Assembly: GCF_900233005.1 (NCBI RefSeq)
Contig: NZ_LT960611.1
Location: 930,001 to 994,000, forward strand
Source: Vibrio tapetis subsp. tapetis
GTDB taxonomy: Bacteria > Pseudomonadota > Gammaproteobacteria > Enterobacterales > Vibrionaceae
Direction of reading: 5' to 3'
Length of the DNA: 64,000 nt
In this document: piece after piece, positions 54,757 through 63,883 of the stretch
Layout: the number at the start of each line of letters is the position of its first letter
How positions within the stretch are numbered: the stretch's first letter is position 1
Made by a program: the position numbers and the translations under genes
Notes under the pieces: generated by a model
The model's database searches: none
What the model was told of the DNA's origin: nothing
What the model saw: the letters and a program-made list of their open reading frames with translations, nothing else

Positions 54757-55686
54757 ATGCAACCTAATCAAATGAAACTGTGTCATACCGAAACCTCTCT
54801 TCACCAATTCGAACAGTACTCTTTTTGGCTCAAGCGCGATGATTTATTACACCCACAATTTAGTGGTAATAAAGCGAGAAAGCTGGCTTCATTATTAGAG
54901 GTAGACGCCTCTCAATATGATACGTTAATTGGCTATGGCTCTGTTCAAGCAAACTCGCTCTATTCGCTTGCGGCATTAGCGCAATTAACATCTTGGCAGT
55001 TAGAATTTTACGTAGACCGAATTCCCACGTGGCTTAAGCAATCCCCCATAGGTAATTATCGAGCAGCACTTGAACTCGGAGCCAACATCATTGATTTATC
55101 ACAATGTGGCGATAGATCCGACCGACACCCAAGCGATTATATCAGCCAAGTTCGCTTACCCGACTCGCGCGCCTTGTTTGTTCCTGAAGGGGGTAGAAGC
55201 CCAATTGCTGAAGCGGGAATAAAAGTGCTTGCCGAAGAGATCATCGCCTGGCGAGATGAGAATAACATCAATGATTTAGTCGTCGCTCTACCCTCTGGCA
55301 CGGGCACCACATCACTGTATTTGCACAAACACCTTAACGACAACGCGATTGAGGTCATCACTTGTGCGTGCGTCGGTGGAAACGACTATTTAGAAAAACA
55401 GTGGCTGGAATTGGGTGAAAGCAGCGTGCCCAATATCATTAACAGTGGCAAGCCTCATCACTTTGGCAAGCTTTACCGTGAAGACTACGAAACTTGGCTT
55501 GACCTAAAAGACCAAACTGGGGTCGAATTTGAGCTGCTATACGATCCACTAATGTGGCAGGCACTGCGCCATTGGTTGCCTGAAAATGCTCATCGAAGCT
55601 TACTTTATATACATCAAGGTGGGTTGCTCGGAAATGAAACCATGTTACCGAGATATCGCCGAAAGTACCCTCAAGAGCCCATTTAG
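54757..55686 (+). CDS. PLP-dependent ACC deaminase / D-cysteine desulfhydrase family protein
   Basis: A 309-residue fold-type II PLP enzyme. The PLP Lys is in SGNKARKL; the phosphate loop is LPSGTGTTSLY; VPEGGRSPIAEAG is also typical. Family members deaminate 1-aminocyclopropane-1-carboxylate or degrade D-cysteine; the vibrio enzymes are usually labelled only by family. The weak ribosome-binding site leaves the start uncertain (ATG at 54757 or 54772). Confidence 0.85.
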   Translation: MQPNQMKLCHTETSLHQFEQYSFWLKRDDLLHPQFSGNKARKLASLLEVDASQYDTLIGYGSVQANSLYSLAALAQLTSWQLEFYVDRIPTWLKQSPIGNYRAALELGANIIDLSQCGDRSDRHPSDYISQVRLPDSRALFVPEGGRSPIAEAGIKVLAEEIIAWRDENNINDLVVALPSGTGTTSLYLHKHLNDNAIEVITCACVGGNDYLEKQWLELGESSVPNIINSGKPHHFGKLYREDYETWLDLKDQTGVEFELLYDPLMWQALRHWLPENAHRSLLYIHQGGLLGNETMLPRYRRKYPQEPI

Positions 55687-55734
55687 ATAGCCACAAAAGT
55701 CCGATTGAGAGATCGGACCTTGAAAGTTCGATTG

Positions 55735-56016
55735 CTAGCGAATCGCGTTTTTATCTACGTAAATGCTGTCACCAAATTTCGGCTCAATTTCTACATAACC
55801 ATTACCACGGCTTTTCACTTCACCTGAACGTTTGTTCTTAATTTTTCGGCAGTCCGACGGTAGGTCAATGTTTTTATTCGACCCACTTTTGCGTTTTAGA
55901 TACAGTTTAATCGCCGATTCGCTCTGACATACCACACGATTTTTCTCTATCGTTACGTCTGCAGAGGCGGTAAACGACACGAATAAGCATAAACCTACCA
56001 ATACTGTTTTTTTCAT
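55735..56016 (-). CDS. Small periplasmic protein of unknown function
   Basis: A 93-residue exported protein with a good signal peptide (MKKTVLVGLCLFVSFTASA). The mature part is basic, with KLYLKRKSGSNKNID, one Cys pair (VVCQ and SDCRK) that may form a disulfide, and SRGNGYVEI. I do not recognise a family. The start at 56016 has AGGA eight bases upstream; the longer frame begins with a TTG and lacks a signal. Confidence 0.65.
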   Translation of the reverse strand: MKKTVLVGLCLFVSFTASADVTIEKNRVVCQSESAIKLYLKRKSGSNKNIDLPSDCRKIKNKRSGEVKSRGNGYVEIEPKFGDSIYVDKNAIR

Positions 56017-56130
56017 TTTTTTGTTCCTATTCAAAGTCTATATAAACAAACCAAGTACATTATACATACTAAGTACGAATAATAAATATCACTCTATTAA
56101 AACGAGAGACTTTGGATTTTATATTTTGGT

Positions 56131-56760
56131 CTAGCGATGAATAGCTAAGTAAGTACCCGCAGCGATCATAATGCTGCCCGCCCCACGATTGAGTCTTTGA
56201 TGCGCTTTCGGGGTTTTTAACATTCGAGCCATTTTACTTGCCCCAACCGCAATGAGCATTAAACCCGCCATCAAGGCTACCGACGACAACACTGAAACCA
56301 ACGCAATGTCTTGCGCTTGTAACGCAGTCAAATCTACAAAGGTAGGTAAAAAGGAGATATAGAATAGAATCACTTTTGGGTTAGATGCAGAGATCAAAAA
56401 CCCTTGTGTAAAGCTCGCTAGCGCTTCCGTTTTTTGCGGTTGTTGTGCTTCATTGTTTATGGAGTCCTTCACCTGCGGTAAAGCCTTAAACATCTTATAA
56501 CCGAGGTAGATCAAGTAAGCAGCGCCGACATATCGAATAACAACAAATACTTCAGACCAATTATCCGCGACGGTGGCCAAACCAAAACACGCCAATATCA
56601 AATAGATAAGATCGCTTCCGATCATGCCTAAAGCCAGCATTACGCATTTCTTTGGCCCAGAAACCATTGCTCGGGCTAAAATAGCAAACACGCCAGGTCC
56701 GGGTGTAATACCAAACACAAATATGGCAATAAAGAAGGTAATAGCGCTTTCTATGGTCAT
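56131..56760 (-). CDS. LysE/RhtB-family amino-acid exporter
   Basis: A 209-residue inner-membrane exporter with six hydrophobic segments. The N-terminal FVFGITPGPGVFAILARA, the GYKMFKALP loop and SNPKVILFYISFLPTF are diagnostic of LysE/RhtB transporters, which export basic amino acids, homoserine or threonine. I start at 56760 (MTIESAI); the open frame reaches 56799. Substrate not evident. Confidence 0.88.
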   Translation of the reverse strand: MTIESAITFFIAIFVFGITPGPGVFAILARAMVSGPKKCVMLALGMIGSDLIYLILACFGLATVADNWSEVFVVIRYVGAAYLIYLGYKMFKALPQVKDSINNEAQQPQKTEALASFTQGFLISASNPKVILFYISFLPTFVDLTALQAQDIALVSVLSSVALMAGLMLIAVGASKMARMLKTPKAHQRLNRGAGSIMIAAGTYLAIHR

Positions 56761-56914
56761 GTTTTTACCCACTAGATGTTTTCGTCGAGTGTAGCACACT
56801 AAATCTTTACATCAGGACAAAACATACTCATAGAACCTGCTGAGTTTTCTCTCTCGCATCTCAGCAAGGGTTAGGGTTATAATGCGGCGGCTTTTCTTTG
56901 GCGCATCATCTACT

Positions 56915-56960
56915 GTTCATTGACATCAATCGTTCATCAACATCAATAGTTCACCAGACA
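56915..56960 (+). repeat. Imperfect 17-bp tandem repeat before the SpoU methyltransferase gene
   Basis: Units GTTCATTGACATCAATC and GTTCATCAACATCAATA are adjacent, followed by a degraded third. They lie between a TATAAT box at 56878-56883 and the start codon, so they are part of the leader RNA. Confidence 0.6.
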
Positions 56961-56980
56961 CTGTGAGTTCACTAAATACC

Positions 56981-57718
56981 ATGATTTCAAAAAACCAACT
57001 AAAACTGCTTCGTGCTCTCAATCAAAAAAAACAACGCAAAGCCCTTGGCTTATTTTTGGTTGAAGGCGAAAAAAACGTACTGGAATTAGTGAATGCTTCT
57101 CTGGTGGTAAAACACGTTTTCGCAACTACAGAATTCTTAGAGCAAAATGAAGCTCAGATGAGCCGTTTCGAATGCATTGAAGCGTCATTAGATGAGTTAA
57201 CCAAAGCGAGTTCTTTGGTGAGTAATAACGCGGCAGTGGCCGTTGTTGAAATACCAAGTATTGAACCACCAAAAGCAGAGGGTTTGATGATCGCCCTAGA
57301 CGGCGTTTCTGACCCCGGTAATCTTGGCACCATCATTCGTGTTGCAGACTGGTACGGCATCAAGCACATCATTGCGAGCACAGACTGCGCCGATCCATAC
57401 AACCCGAAAACAATCAGAGCCACGATGGGCAGCTTCGGACGCGTTCAAGTTAGCCAACTTGCCCTGCCAGAATACTTATCTGCGTCTGATTTACCTGTCT
57501 ACGGTGCATTCTTGGAAGGCGAAAGCGTCCATAGCACAGACTTTCTAGCGGAAGGCATCTTGTTGATGGGCAGCGAATCTCATGGGGTACGCGAAGAAGC
57601 CGCCAAGCAGGTTACCCATAAAATCACCATTCCTTCTTTTGGTGGCGCAGAGTCTTTAAATGTTGCGATGGCAACTGGCATCATTTTGGATAATTTCCGT
57701 CGCCAGCACAGCGAATAA
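56981..57718 (+). CDS. SpoU/TrmH-family RNA 2'-O-methyltransferase
   Basis: A 245-residue SPOUT-class enzyme with an N-terminal substrate-binding domain (KALGLFLVEGEKNV) and the knotted SAM-binding domain: DPGNLGTIIRVADWYG, LLMGSESHGV and IPSFGGAESLNVAMATGI are the three family motifs. It methylates a ribose in rRNA or tRNA; the target cannot be told. I chose the ATG at 56981; a GTG 18 bp earlier is possible. Preceded by a TATAAT box and a repeat-containing leader. Confidence 0.9.
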   Translation: MISKNQLKLLRALNQKKQRKALGLFLVEGEKNVLELVNASLVVKHVFATTEFLEQNEAQMSRFECIEASLDELTKASSLVSNNAAVAVVEIPSIEPPKAEGLMIALDGVSDPGNLGTIIRVADWYGIKHIIASTDCADPYNPKTIRATMGSFGRVQVSQLALPEYLSASDLPVYGAFLEGESVHSTDFLAEGILLMGSESHGVREEAAKQVTHKITIPSFGGAESLNVAMATGIILDNFRRQHSE

Positions 57719-57760
57719 GCGGATAGTTCGCTCTTCGTTAACACCGCTTCTTGTTAATAT

Positions 57761-57800
57761 AAAAAACGTCACGGTTAACTTAACCATGACGTTTTTTAAG
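57761..57800. terminator. Bidirectional terminator between the methyltransferase and fdxA
   Basis: A long stem (AAAAAACGTCA-C-GGTTAA with TTAACC-A-TGACGTTTTTT) with one internal mismatch; works in both directions. Confidence 0.85.
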
Positions 57801-57821
57801 TTCTTTAGGTACTCGCGCGAG

Positions 57822-58145
57822 CTATTTCTCTAGCATCGACAACTTATTTGGCACGCCATCCCATTTCGCCGCATCTTCAAGAGCGGGTTTCACTTCCGTA
57901 ATGTTTGGCCATATTTCGGCAAGTTCTTCGTTTAACTCGATGAACACTTGTTGATCTTCTGGTAATTCATCTTCTTGAAAAATAGCTTGAGCATCACATT
58001 CCGGCACGCACAACCCACAGTCAATGCAATCAATTGGGCTTATAACCATAAAGTTCGGGCCTTCATAAAAGGCATCAGCAGGACATACCGCGACACAGTC
58101 AGTGTATTTACATTGTATACAGTTATCCGTTACGACAAATGCCAT
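57822..58145 (-). CDS. fdxA: Seven-iron ferredoxin FdxA
   Basis: A 107-residue ferredoxin. The first cluster site [14 protein letters not shown] has the 3Fe-4S spacing and the second [11 protein letters not shown] the 4Fe-4S one. The acidic C-terminal extension ([21 protein letters not shown]) is typical of Azotobacter FdI/FdxA. It carries electrons in a pathway not evident here. I start at 58145 (MAFVVTDN); the frame extends 20 codons upstream. Confidence 0.95.
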   Translation of the reverse strand: MAFVVTDNCIQCKYTDCVAVCPADAFYEGPNFMVISPIDCIDCGLCVPECDAQAIFQEDELPEDQQVFIELNEELAEIWPNITEVKPALEDAAKWDGVPNKLSMLEK

Positions 58146-58362
58146 GATTCGAAACTCTTCGTTAGCCAAAATTGTGGATTGGCGATGATACTGATCCAGA
58201 GACAAAATTCAATATATGCTCGGTTTATATTTTCGATAACCTATCTTAACGAATTAAGTATGACAGACGAATCAACATCACGTAAAATGCGCGCCATTGT
58301 GAGCTATCGTTCAAGCCAATTGAATGATTAAGCTAAGACACCTACTAAAACGAGACATCAGC

Positions 58363-59970
58363 ATGATACGTTTAAATGAAATCAAGCTTCCTTTAGATCA
58401 CGAGGAAGACGCACTCCTTGCCGCGATAACCAAAAAGCTGGGCGTTACCGCCGAACAAGTTATCTCATTCAATATGTTTAAACGTGGCTACGATGCTCGT
58501 AAAAAATCTAAAATCCTTCTTATCTACACACTAGACGTCGAAGTTGAAAACGAAGCGCAACTGCTCGAACAATTCGAGAATGACCCGCATGTTAAAACCA
58601 CGCCAGATATGGCCTACAAATTTGTCGCTCAAGCGCCAGAAAACCTAACCGAGCGCCCTGTCGTTATTGGCTTTGGCCCTTGTGGTTTGTTTTCAGCTTT
58701 AGTTCTCGCGCAGATGGGCTTTAACCCAATCGTAGTTGAGCGCGGTAAAGAAGTACGTGAACGTACTAAAGACACCTTTGGTTTTTGGCGTAAACGTAAC
58801 TTGAACCCAGAATCAAACGTTCAGTTTGGTGAAGGCGGCGCAGGCACGTTTTCTGACGGCAAATTGTATAGCCAAGTAAAAGACCCAAAACATTATGGCC
58901 GTAAGGTTATCGAAGAGTTTGTCGCCTCTGGCGCACCAGAAGAAATTCGTTACGTGAGCAAGCCGCACATTGGTACGTTCAAACTGGTTACCATGATCGA
59001 AAAAATGCGTGCGAAGATCATCGAACTGGGCGGTGAAATCCGATTCAGTACTCGTGTTGATGACCTACACATGGAAGATGGCCAAATCACTGGCCTAACA
59101 CTGTCTAACGGTGAAGAAATTAAGTCTCGCCACGTTATTTTAGCGGTAGGCCACAGTGCACGTGACACATTTGAAATGCTGCACTCTCGCGGTGTTTACA
59201 TGGAAGCAAAACCGTTTTCTGTTGGTTTCCGTATCGAGCACAAGCAATCTGTTATCGATGAAGCTCGTTTTGGTAAAAATGCGGGTAACCCTATTTTAGG
59301 TGCCGCTGACTATAAACTGGTTCATCACTGCAAAAATGGCCGTACGGTTTACAGCTTCTGTATGTGCCCAGGTGGTACGGTTGTTGCAGCAACCTCTGAA
59401 GAAGGTCGCGTAGTAACCAACGGCATGAGCCAATACTCTCGTGCAGAGCGTAACGCTAACAGCGCCATTGTTGTCGGTATTTCACCAGAGCAAGACTACC
59501 CAGGCGACCCACTAGCAGGCATTCGTTTCCAACGTGAACTTGAAAGTGCCGCTTACCGCTTAGGTGGCGAAAACTACGATGCACCAGCACAAAAAATTGG
59601 GGACTTCCTAAAAGGCCGCGATCCAAGCGCAATTGGCGAAGTTGAACCTTCGTTCACTCCGGGCATTAAACTGACGGATCTTGCTCAAGCGTTACCTGAC
59701 TTCGCGATTGAAGCAATCCGTGAAGCCATTCCAGCATTTGATAAGAAGATTAAAGGCTTCGCGGGTGCAGACGGCCTACTAACAGGTGTAGAAACTCGTA
59801 CATCATCGCCACTGTGCATCAAACGTGGTAAAGATTACCAAAGCGTTAACTTGAAAGGTTTCTACCCTGCTGGTGAAGGTGCCGGTTACGCAGGGGGGAT
59901 TTTGTCTGCAGGTATCGACGGAATTAAAGCCGCCGAAGCATTAGCACTCGCGATGGTTGAAGAAGCATAA
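58363..59970 (+). CDS. NAD(P)/FAD-dependent oxidoreductase of the COG2509 type
   Basis: A 535-residue flavoprotein of a widespread but uncharacterised dehydrogenase family. The FAD-binding motif is VIGFGPCGLFSALVLAQ followed by VVERGKEVRERTK; NVQFGEGGAGTFSDGKLYS and the C-terminal GEGAGYAGGILSAGIDGI are diagnostic. The N-terminal ~100 residues form the small cap domain (MIRLNEIKLPLDHEEDALL). I start at 58363; the frame opens 13 codons earlier. Single-gene unit with its own terminator. Confidence 0.9.
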   Translation: MIRLNEIKLPLDHEEDALLAAITKKLGVTAEQVISFNMFKRGYDARKKSKILLIYTLDVEVENEAQLLEQFENDPHVKTTPDMAYKFVAQAPENLTERPVVIGFGPCGLFSALVLAQMGFNPIVVERGKEVRERTKDTFGFWRKRNLNPESNVQFGEGGAGTFSDGKLYSQVKDPKHYGRKVIEEFVASGAPEEIRYVSKPHIGTFKLVTMIEKMRAKIIELGGEIRFSTRVDDLHMEDGQITGLTLSNGEEIKSRHVILAVGHSARDTFEMLHSRGVYMEAKPFSVGFRIEHKQSVIDEARFGKNAGNPILGAADYKLVHHCKNGRTVYSFCMCPGGTVVAATSEEGRVVTNGMSQYSRAERNANSAIVVGISPEQDYPGDPLAGIRFQRELESAAYRLGGENYDAPAQKIGDFLKGRDPSAIGEVEPSFTPGIKLTDLAQALPDFAIEAIREAIPAFDKKIKGFAGADGLLTGVETRTSSPLCIKRGKDYQSVNLKGFYPAGEGAGYAGGILSAGIDGIKAAEALALAMVEEA

Positions 59971-60012
59971 GTTAGCCGACAAAACCACAGACAGCGATAA
60001 AGCCCTAAATAC

Positions 60013-60048
60013 GAAGTGCAATGAGTTTGACTCATTGCACTTTTTTTT
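60013..60048 (+). terminator. Intrinsic terminator of the FAD oxidoreductase gene
   Basis: AAGTGCAATGAG pairs with CTCATTGCACTT around TTTGA, followed by eight T. Confidence 0.9.
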
Positions 60049-60096
60049 GCTTAATTGATTTTGTTCATGATGGCGGCTGATCATTCGCAGGCTCGA

Positions 60097-60624
60097 TTAC
60101 GCAGTTAACGCTAATACCGTTGCTCTGAATTTTTCTTTCAACTTTTCATCCTTAATTTCACCTGTATCCACATCGAAGTTTTCATAGAAACTTGGCAATG
60201 ACATCGAAGCAACCACATTGCCTTCAAAATACTTGGCCGAATTCACCGCCGTCGCAAGAACATTTCCTGCTCCACCACCCCCCGGCGATGTAGAAAGCAT
60301 AACCGTTGGCGTTCCTTGATACACCCCCATATTTACGCGACTGGCCCAATCAAACAAATTTTTATAAGCCACGGTATAACCACCATTGTGCTCTGCAAAT
60401 GAAATAAGTAATCCATCGGCTTTCGCTATTTTGTCTCTGAAAGCATGCACCGCATCAGGGATACCGAATTGGGTTTCTAAATCAATGCTGTATATCGGTA
60501 GCTCAAAATCGTTGATGTTTATGATTTCAACATCATGGGATCCCAACTGCTTTGAAGCCAATATGACCAATTGTTTGTTGATGGATTGAATGCTATTGCT
60601 TGCGGCGAACGCGAGAATCTTCAT
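60097..60624 (-). CDS. NAD(P)H-dependent FMN reductase
   Basis: A 175-residue flavodoxin-like reductase. The phosphate loop AASNSIQSINKQL, the EHNGGYTVAYKNLFDWASR block and STSPGGGGAGN are typical of the family that reduces quinones, azo dyes or chromate. AAGGA seven bases before the ATG. It follows the pirin gene by 67 bp on the same strand and is probably in the same unit, which is divergent from a LysR gene. Confidence 0.9.
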   Translation of the reverse strand: MKILAFAASNSIQSINKQLVILASKQLGSHDVEIININDFELPIYSIDLETQFGIPDAVHAFRDKIAKADGLLISFAEHNGGYTVAYKNLFDWASRVNMGVYQGTPTVMLSTSPGGGGAGNVLATAVNSAKYFEGNVVASMSLPSFYENFDVDTGEIKDEKLKEKFRATVLALTA

Positions 60625-60691
60625 TAGTGTTTCCTTTTCCGATAATTAAGAGTGTTGAGTCATTGTTTGAATAGCGTCCTGCGAGTACCGC

Positions 60692-61570
60692 TTAAACACG
60701 GCCCAACAAGCCCTCTTCGTAAGACTTCATAACAAGCTCAATCTCTTGCTCAGAATTCATCGCAAATGGGCCTCTTTGCACAAAATGCTCTTGGGTTGCT
60801 TTACCAGACAACACAACAAAATGACTGTCTCCGTTACTTTTACCGGTGATCTGCAATGTTTGATGCCCCTCAGCATTCACCGCAATGGATTCACCTTTTT
60901 CAAGCACAATACTGACACTGGCGGTTCGTAATTCAACACTCCCTGACACCGCGTATATCCAAGCGCTATGATCCGACTGCACATCATGTTTAAAGCGCTT
61001 TGCGTGTTCGACTCTTCCATCCAAGATAGTGAACGGCAGCACTGGAGAGCTTGCTCCGCTTAGCCCATTCGATTCACCAAGCACAAGACGTACTCTGCTC
61101 CCCTCAGACTCAATAATCGGCATGTGCTCACTTTTTACATGCAGGGACGACGGCGACTCTTTCTTCTGCAAAGACGGTAAGTTCACGAATAGCTGTAACC
61201 CATGAATGCTTGCACCCTCTCTTGGCGCTTCGTCATGTACCGCTCCTTTTCCTGCATTTAACCAGTAAAGGTCACCCGCATGTATATCAAAATCATTCCC
61301 TAGTGAATCTCGATTGTTAAATGCGCCTTCAGTGTCTTCAAAAAGTACCGACACAGCGGATAGCCCAGCATGGGGATGAGCACCGAATGTTGGTTCTGTC
61401 ATTCGATAATGATCCACCATAATAAGAGGGTCCATCACGCCGTTAAAGTCAGTATATCGAAAGCCTCTACCTGTAAAGCCAGTGCCTACTTTCAATGAGT
61501 TACCCGCTACTACTGAAGAAGTACCCACGCCGCTAATTTGCTCTTGTTTGATATGTTTTGTTGAATTCAT
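60692..61570 (-). CDS. Pirin family protein
   Basis: A 292-residue bicupin. The N-terminal cupin has the metal motif FGAHPHAGLSAVSVLFED and HAGDLYWLNAGKGAVHDEAP; the second cupin is degenerate, as in bacterial pirins. Some pirins act as quercetin 2,3-dioxygenases, others regulate metabolism; function here is unknown. Divergent from a LysR regulator, and upstream of the FMN reductase, which suggests a redox or aromatic-compound response. Confidence 0.92.
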   Translation of the reverse strand: MNSTKHIKQEQISGVGTSSVVAGNSLKVGTGFTGRGFRYTDFNGVMDPLIMVDHYRMTEPTFGAHPHAGLSAVSVLFEDTEGAFNNRDSLGNDFDIHAGDLYWLNAGKGAVHDEAPREGASIHGLQLFVNLPSLQKKESPSSLHVKSEHMPIIESEGSRVRLVLGESNGLSGASSPVLPFTILDGRVEHAKRFKHDVQSDHSAWIYAVSGSVELRTASVSIVLEKGESIAVNAEGHQTLQITGKSNGDSHFVVLSGKATQEHFVQRGPFAMNSEQEIELVMKSYEEGLLGRV

Positions 61571-61679
61571 TATTCTCTACCGTTCCATGTTTGATTTGAA
61601 ATTAGAATAGCAATCAAAATACGACCATAAAATAGACAGAAATCAGACTCATCGTTCTATATTTGGAACAAGGAAAGCC

Positions 61680-62585
61680 ATGATAGATTTAAACGACTAC
61701 TTTTATTTTGTTCACGTTGTAGAGAAAAAAGGATTTTCTGCCGCAGCCCGCACGCTTGGTGTTCCCAAGTCGAGGTTAAGCCGCCACGTAAGCCAACTGG
61801 AAGAACGGCTAAATATCCGGCTCATTCAACGCACGTCTCGCAGTATTTCTGTAACCGACGCAGGCGACAAGTTTTACCAACATGCTCGGCTAGTGCTAGA
61901 TAACATGGAACGGGCTGAAGCATCGGTTCAGCCTATGATGAACTCGCTTTCAGGAAAGGTTCGAATTAGTTGTTCAGTCGGTGTCGCTCAATTTGCACTC
62001 AAAGAGATAGTCACCGACTTTGCTATTGAGCACCCGCAAGTTCAACTCGAACAGCATGTCTCTAACGATACGATTGACCTAGTGTCAGAAGGGATAGATT
62101 TGGTGATACGTGGTCATATGGCGACGCTGCCAGATTCAACCCTGATTCAAAAAAAGCTCGCGACGGTAGAATGGCATTTATTTGTCGGAACACCTTTTAT
62201 TGAACGCCACGGTCTACCCGACTCACCGTATGCGCTCAATGATCTCCCATTTCTAAAAGTCGGATGGCGAAACCGCAATGACATATTACATTTGGAACAT
62301 TGCGACGGAATTAAAACTCAAATTCAGTTGAACACAAGATTTCGCTCCGATGATATGGAAACATTGTCGCTCGCGGCCAGTAAGGGGCTGGGGATTGTTG
62401 CGCTGCCCGCCTATGTTTGCCATTCACGAGTTCAAACAGGAAGCTTAACGAGAATACTGCCTGATTGGATCGCAGGCGCAGCACAATTGAGCTTGCTGAT
62501 GCCTTCAAGAACGGGAGTGCCAGCACAGGTCAATGCTTTCTCTGAGTATCTTCGTGCCAATTTCGTTAAAGCGGTAACCCCCTGA
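61680..62585 (+). CDS. LysR-family regulator, divergent from pirin
   Basis: A 301-residue LysR protein of the AaeR/DsdC-like subgroup that opens with DLNDYFYFVHVVEKKGFSAAARTLG (residues 3-27), followed by the recognition helix VPKSRLSRHVSQLEERL. The effector domain (VRISCSVGVAQF, EGIDLVIRGH, GLGIVALPAY) covers about 90-290. AAGGA five bases before the ATG. Divergent arrangement makes the pirin-reductase pair its probable target. Confidence 0.93.
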   Translation: MIDLNDYFYFVHVVEKKGFSAAARTLGVPKSRLSRHVSQLEERLNIRLIQRTSRSISVTDAGDKFYQHARLVLDNMERAEASVQPMMNSLSGKVRISCSVGVAQFALKEIVTDFAIEHPQVQLEQHVSNDTIDLVSEGIDLVIRGHMATLPDSTLIQKKLATVEWHLFVGTPFIERHGLPDSPYALNDLPFLKVGWRNRNDILHLEHCDGIKTQIQLNTRFRSDDMETLSLAASKGLGIVALPAYVCHSRVQTGSLTRILPDWIAGAAQLSLLMPSRTGVPAQVNAFSEYLRANFVKAVTP

Positions 62586-62685
62586 TCTCACGTTCAATTA
62601 ATGAGAATAAATCTCAACTAAATCTTTAGATATACGATTAAATCTATTAGCATGGTGAATACATCATTCAGTAAAGAGTTGTTCA

Positions 62686-63141
62686 ATGAGAATCCTATTA
62701 ATATTTCTGTGTCTTTTAGCCGCCCCCAGTTTTGCAGAAACCAAAGTCATTAAACAAGTGATGGACATGAACTCTGAGAACATAGATAAAATGTATCAGT
62801 TCATTCCCGATTACGTTGAAATTCAACCCGGAGATAAGGTTCTATTTAAGGGCACCGTCGGCTCTCACACAGCGCACAGTATCCAAGGTATGCTGCCAGA
62901 AGGCGCAAAGCCAATTATGATCTCGGGCTCTAATGCGAAAGAAGTCACCTTCGATAAACCGGGTGTCTATGGCATAAAGTGCAAAGTTCACCACCGACAC
63001 GGTATGGTCGCTTTGGTGGTTGTGGGCGATCCTAGCGTTAATATCGTTGAAGCTCGGGCGGCGGCTAAAAAACGCGTAAGTCGTCGTTCTCAAGCTAAAA
63101 TGCAGGGCTTGCTAGACAAAGCCGAAGAAACGCTGAACTAG
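62686..63141 (+). CDS. Pseudoazurin-like blue copper protein
   Basis: A 151-residue periplasmic cupredoxin: signal peptide about 1-17 (MRILLIFLCLLAAPSFA), then the pseudoazurin fold. The copper ligands are H61 (by alignment of GSHTAHSIQGM with the family GHNVETIKGM), C99, H102 and M107 (CKVHHRHGM, spacing C-x2-H-x4-M). Pseudoazurins donate electrons to copper nitrite reductase and NosZ in other denitrifiers. Here a NosZ is encoded 36 kb away and no nitrite reductase is seen, so NosZ is a reasonable partner. The C-terminal ~30 residues are a basic helical tail. Single-gene unit with a terminator. Confidence 0.9.
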   Translation: MRILLIFLCLLAAPSFAETKVIKQVMDMNSENIDKMYQFIPDYVEIQPGDKVLFKGTVGSHTAHSIQGMLPEGAKPIMISGSNAKEVTFDKPGVYGIKCKVHHRHGMVALVVVGDPSVNIVEARAAAKKRVSRRSQAKMQGLLDKAEETLN

Positions 63142-63163
63142 TTTTACAGCGCATCTCACTCAA

Positions 63164-63192
63164 GAAAAACAGCGCTTATCGCGCTGTTTTTT
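63164..63192. terminator. Bidirectional terminator after the pseudoazurin gene
   Basis: ACAGCGC (63169-63175) pairs with GCGCTGT around TTATC, A's before and T's after. Confidence 0.85.
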
Positions 63193-63215
63193 CACTCTAG
63201 TGACTAAACCGAGTG

Positions 63216-63818
63216 TTAAGCGACCTTTTCGACGACCATAAAGGTATGGAATTCAGGATATTGGTCAAACTCTACATGTCTTATTTGACAGCCAAGCTCT
63301 ATGAACAAACTTAAAAATCCGTTCGTTCCTAAAGATGAATAGTACACCTGAGGACCCATGAATGAGTCGGTATGTTCGCCAGATTCAGCAGTGCCACCAA
63401 ACGAAAATATAAACACCCCGCCCTGATTCAACGCATTAACTATTTTCGTGAGCACCTTGGTTTGCTGCGCTAACGGTATATGCCAAATGCTGTCCCAAGC
63501 TGTGATGAAGTCATATTGCTGAACCAACTCATACTCGCATACATCGGCTTCGATAAATTCAACATCAGGATGCCGCTGTTTGGCAATCGCCAACTTCTTA
63601 CTCGATATGTCCAGCCCGCTTGGCGTAAAACCTTGCTCTGTCAGTAAATCGATAAAACGCCCTGTGCACCCGCATCCGATATCCAACGCCTTGCCGTAAT
63701 GCTTTACAAACTGGAATGCCGTTTTATGTGCATCAACCCCATTGGTGATATCGAAACTTTCATTGGTCCACAAATGCGTGATCTGATCGTAGGCTTTACC
63801 GATATCCGCTGGTTTCAT
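63216..63818 (-). CDS. Class I SAM-dependent methyltransferase
   Basis: A 200-residue methyltransferase. Motif I is LDIGCGCTGRFIDLL, followed by GLDISSKKLAIAKQRHP (motif II) and VEFIEADVCEYE (motif III). The substrate is unknown. AAGGA seven bases before the ATG. It lies 65 bp after a gene cut by the right edge. Confidence 0.88.
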   Translation of the reverse strand: MKPADIGKAYDQITHLWTNESFDITNGVDAHKTAFQFVKHYGKALDIGCGCTGRFIDLLTEQGFTPSGLDISSKKLAIAKQRHPDVEFIEADVCEYELVQQYDFITAWDSIWHIPLAQQTKVLTKIVNALNQGGVFIFSFGGTAESGEHTDSFMGPQVYYSSLGTNGFLSLFIELGCQIRHVEFDQYPEFHTFMVVEKVA

Positions 63819-63883
63819 TCTAAAATCCTTTGTTCATTTTGTTATGCTTAGTTTTCGTCGATTTACTTATTTTTATCCAGCGC

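Noticed and set aside
58260..58331. 23-codon reading frame upstream of the FAD oxidoreductase
   Set aside because: No convincing ribosome-binding site and no recognised motif; it overlaps only the extended, unsupported start of the next gene.
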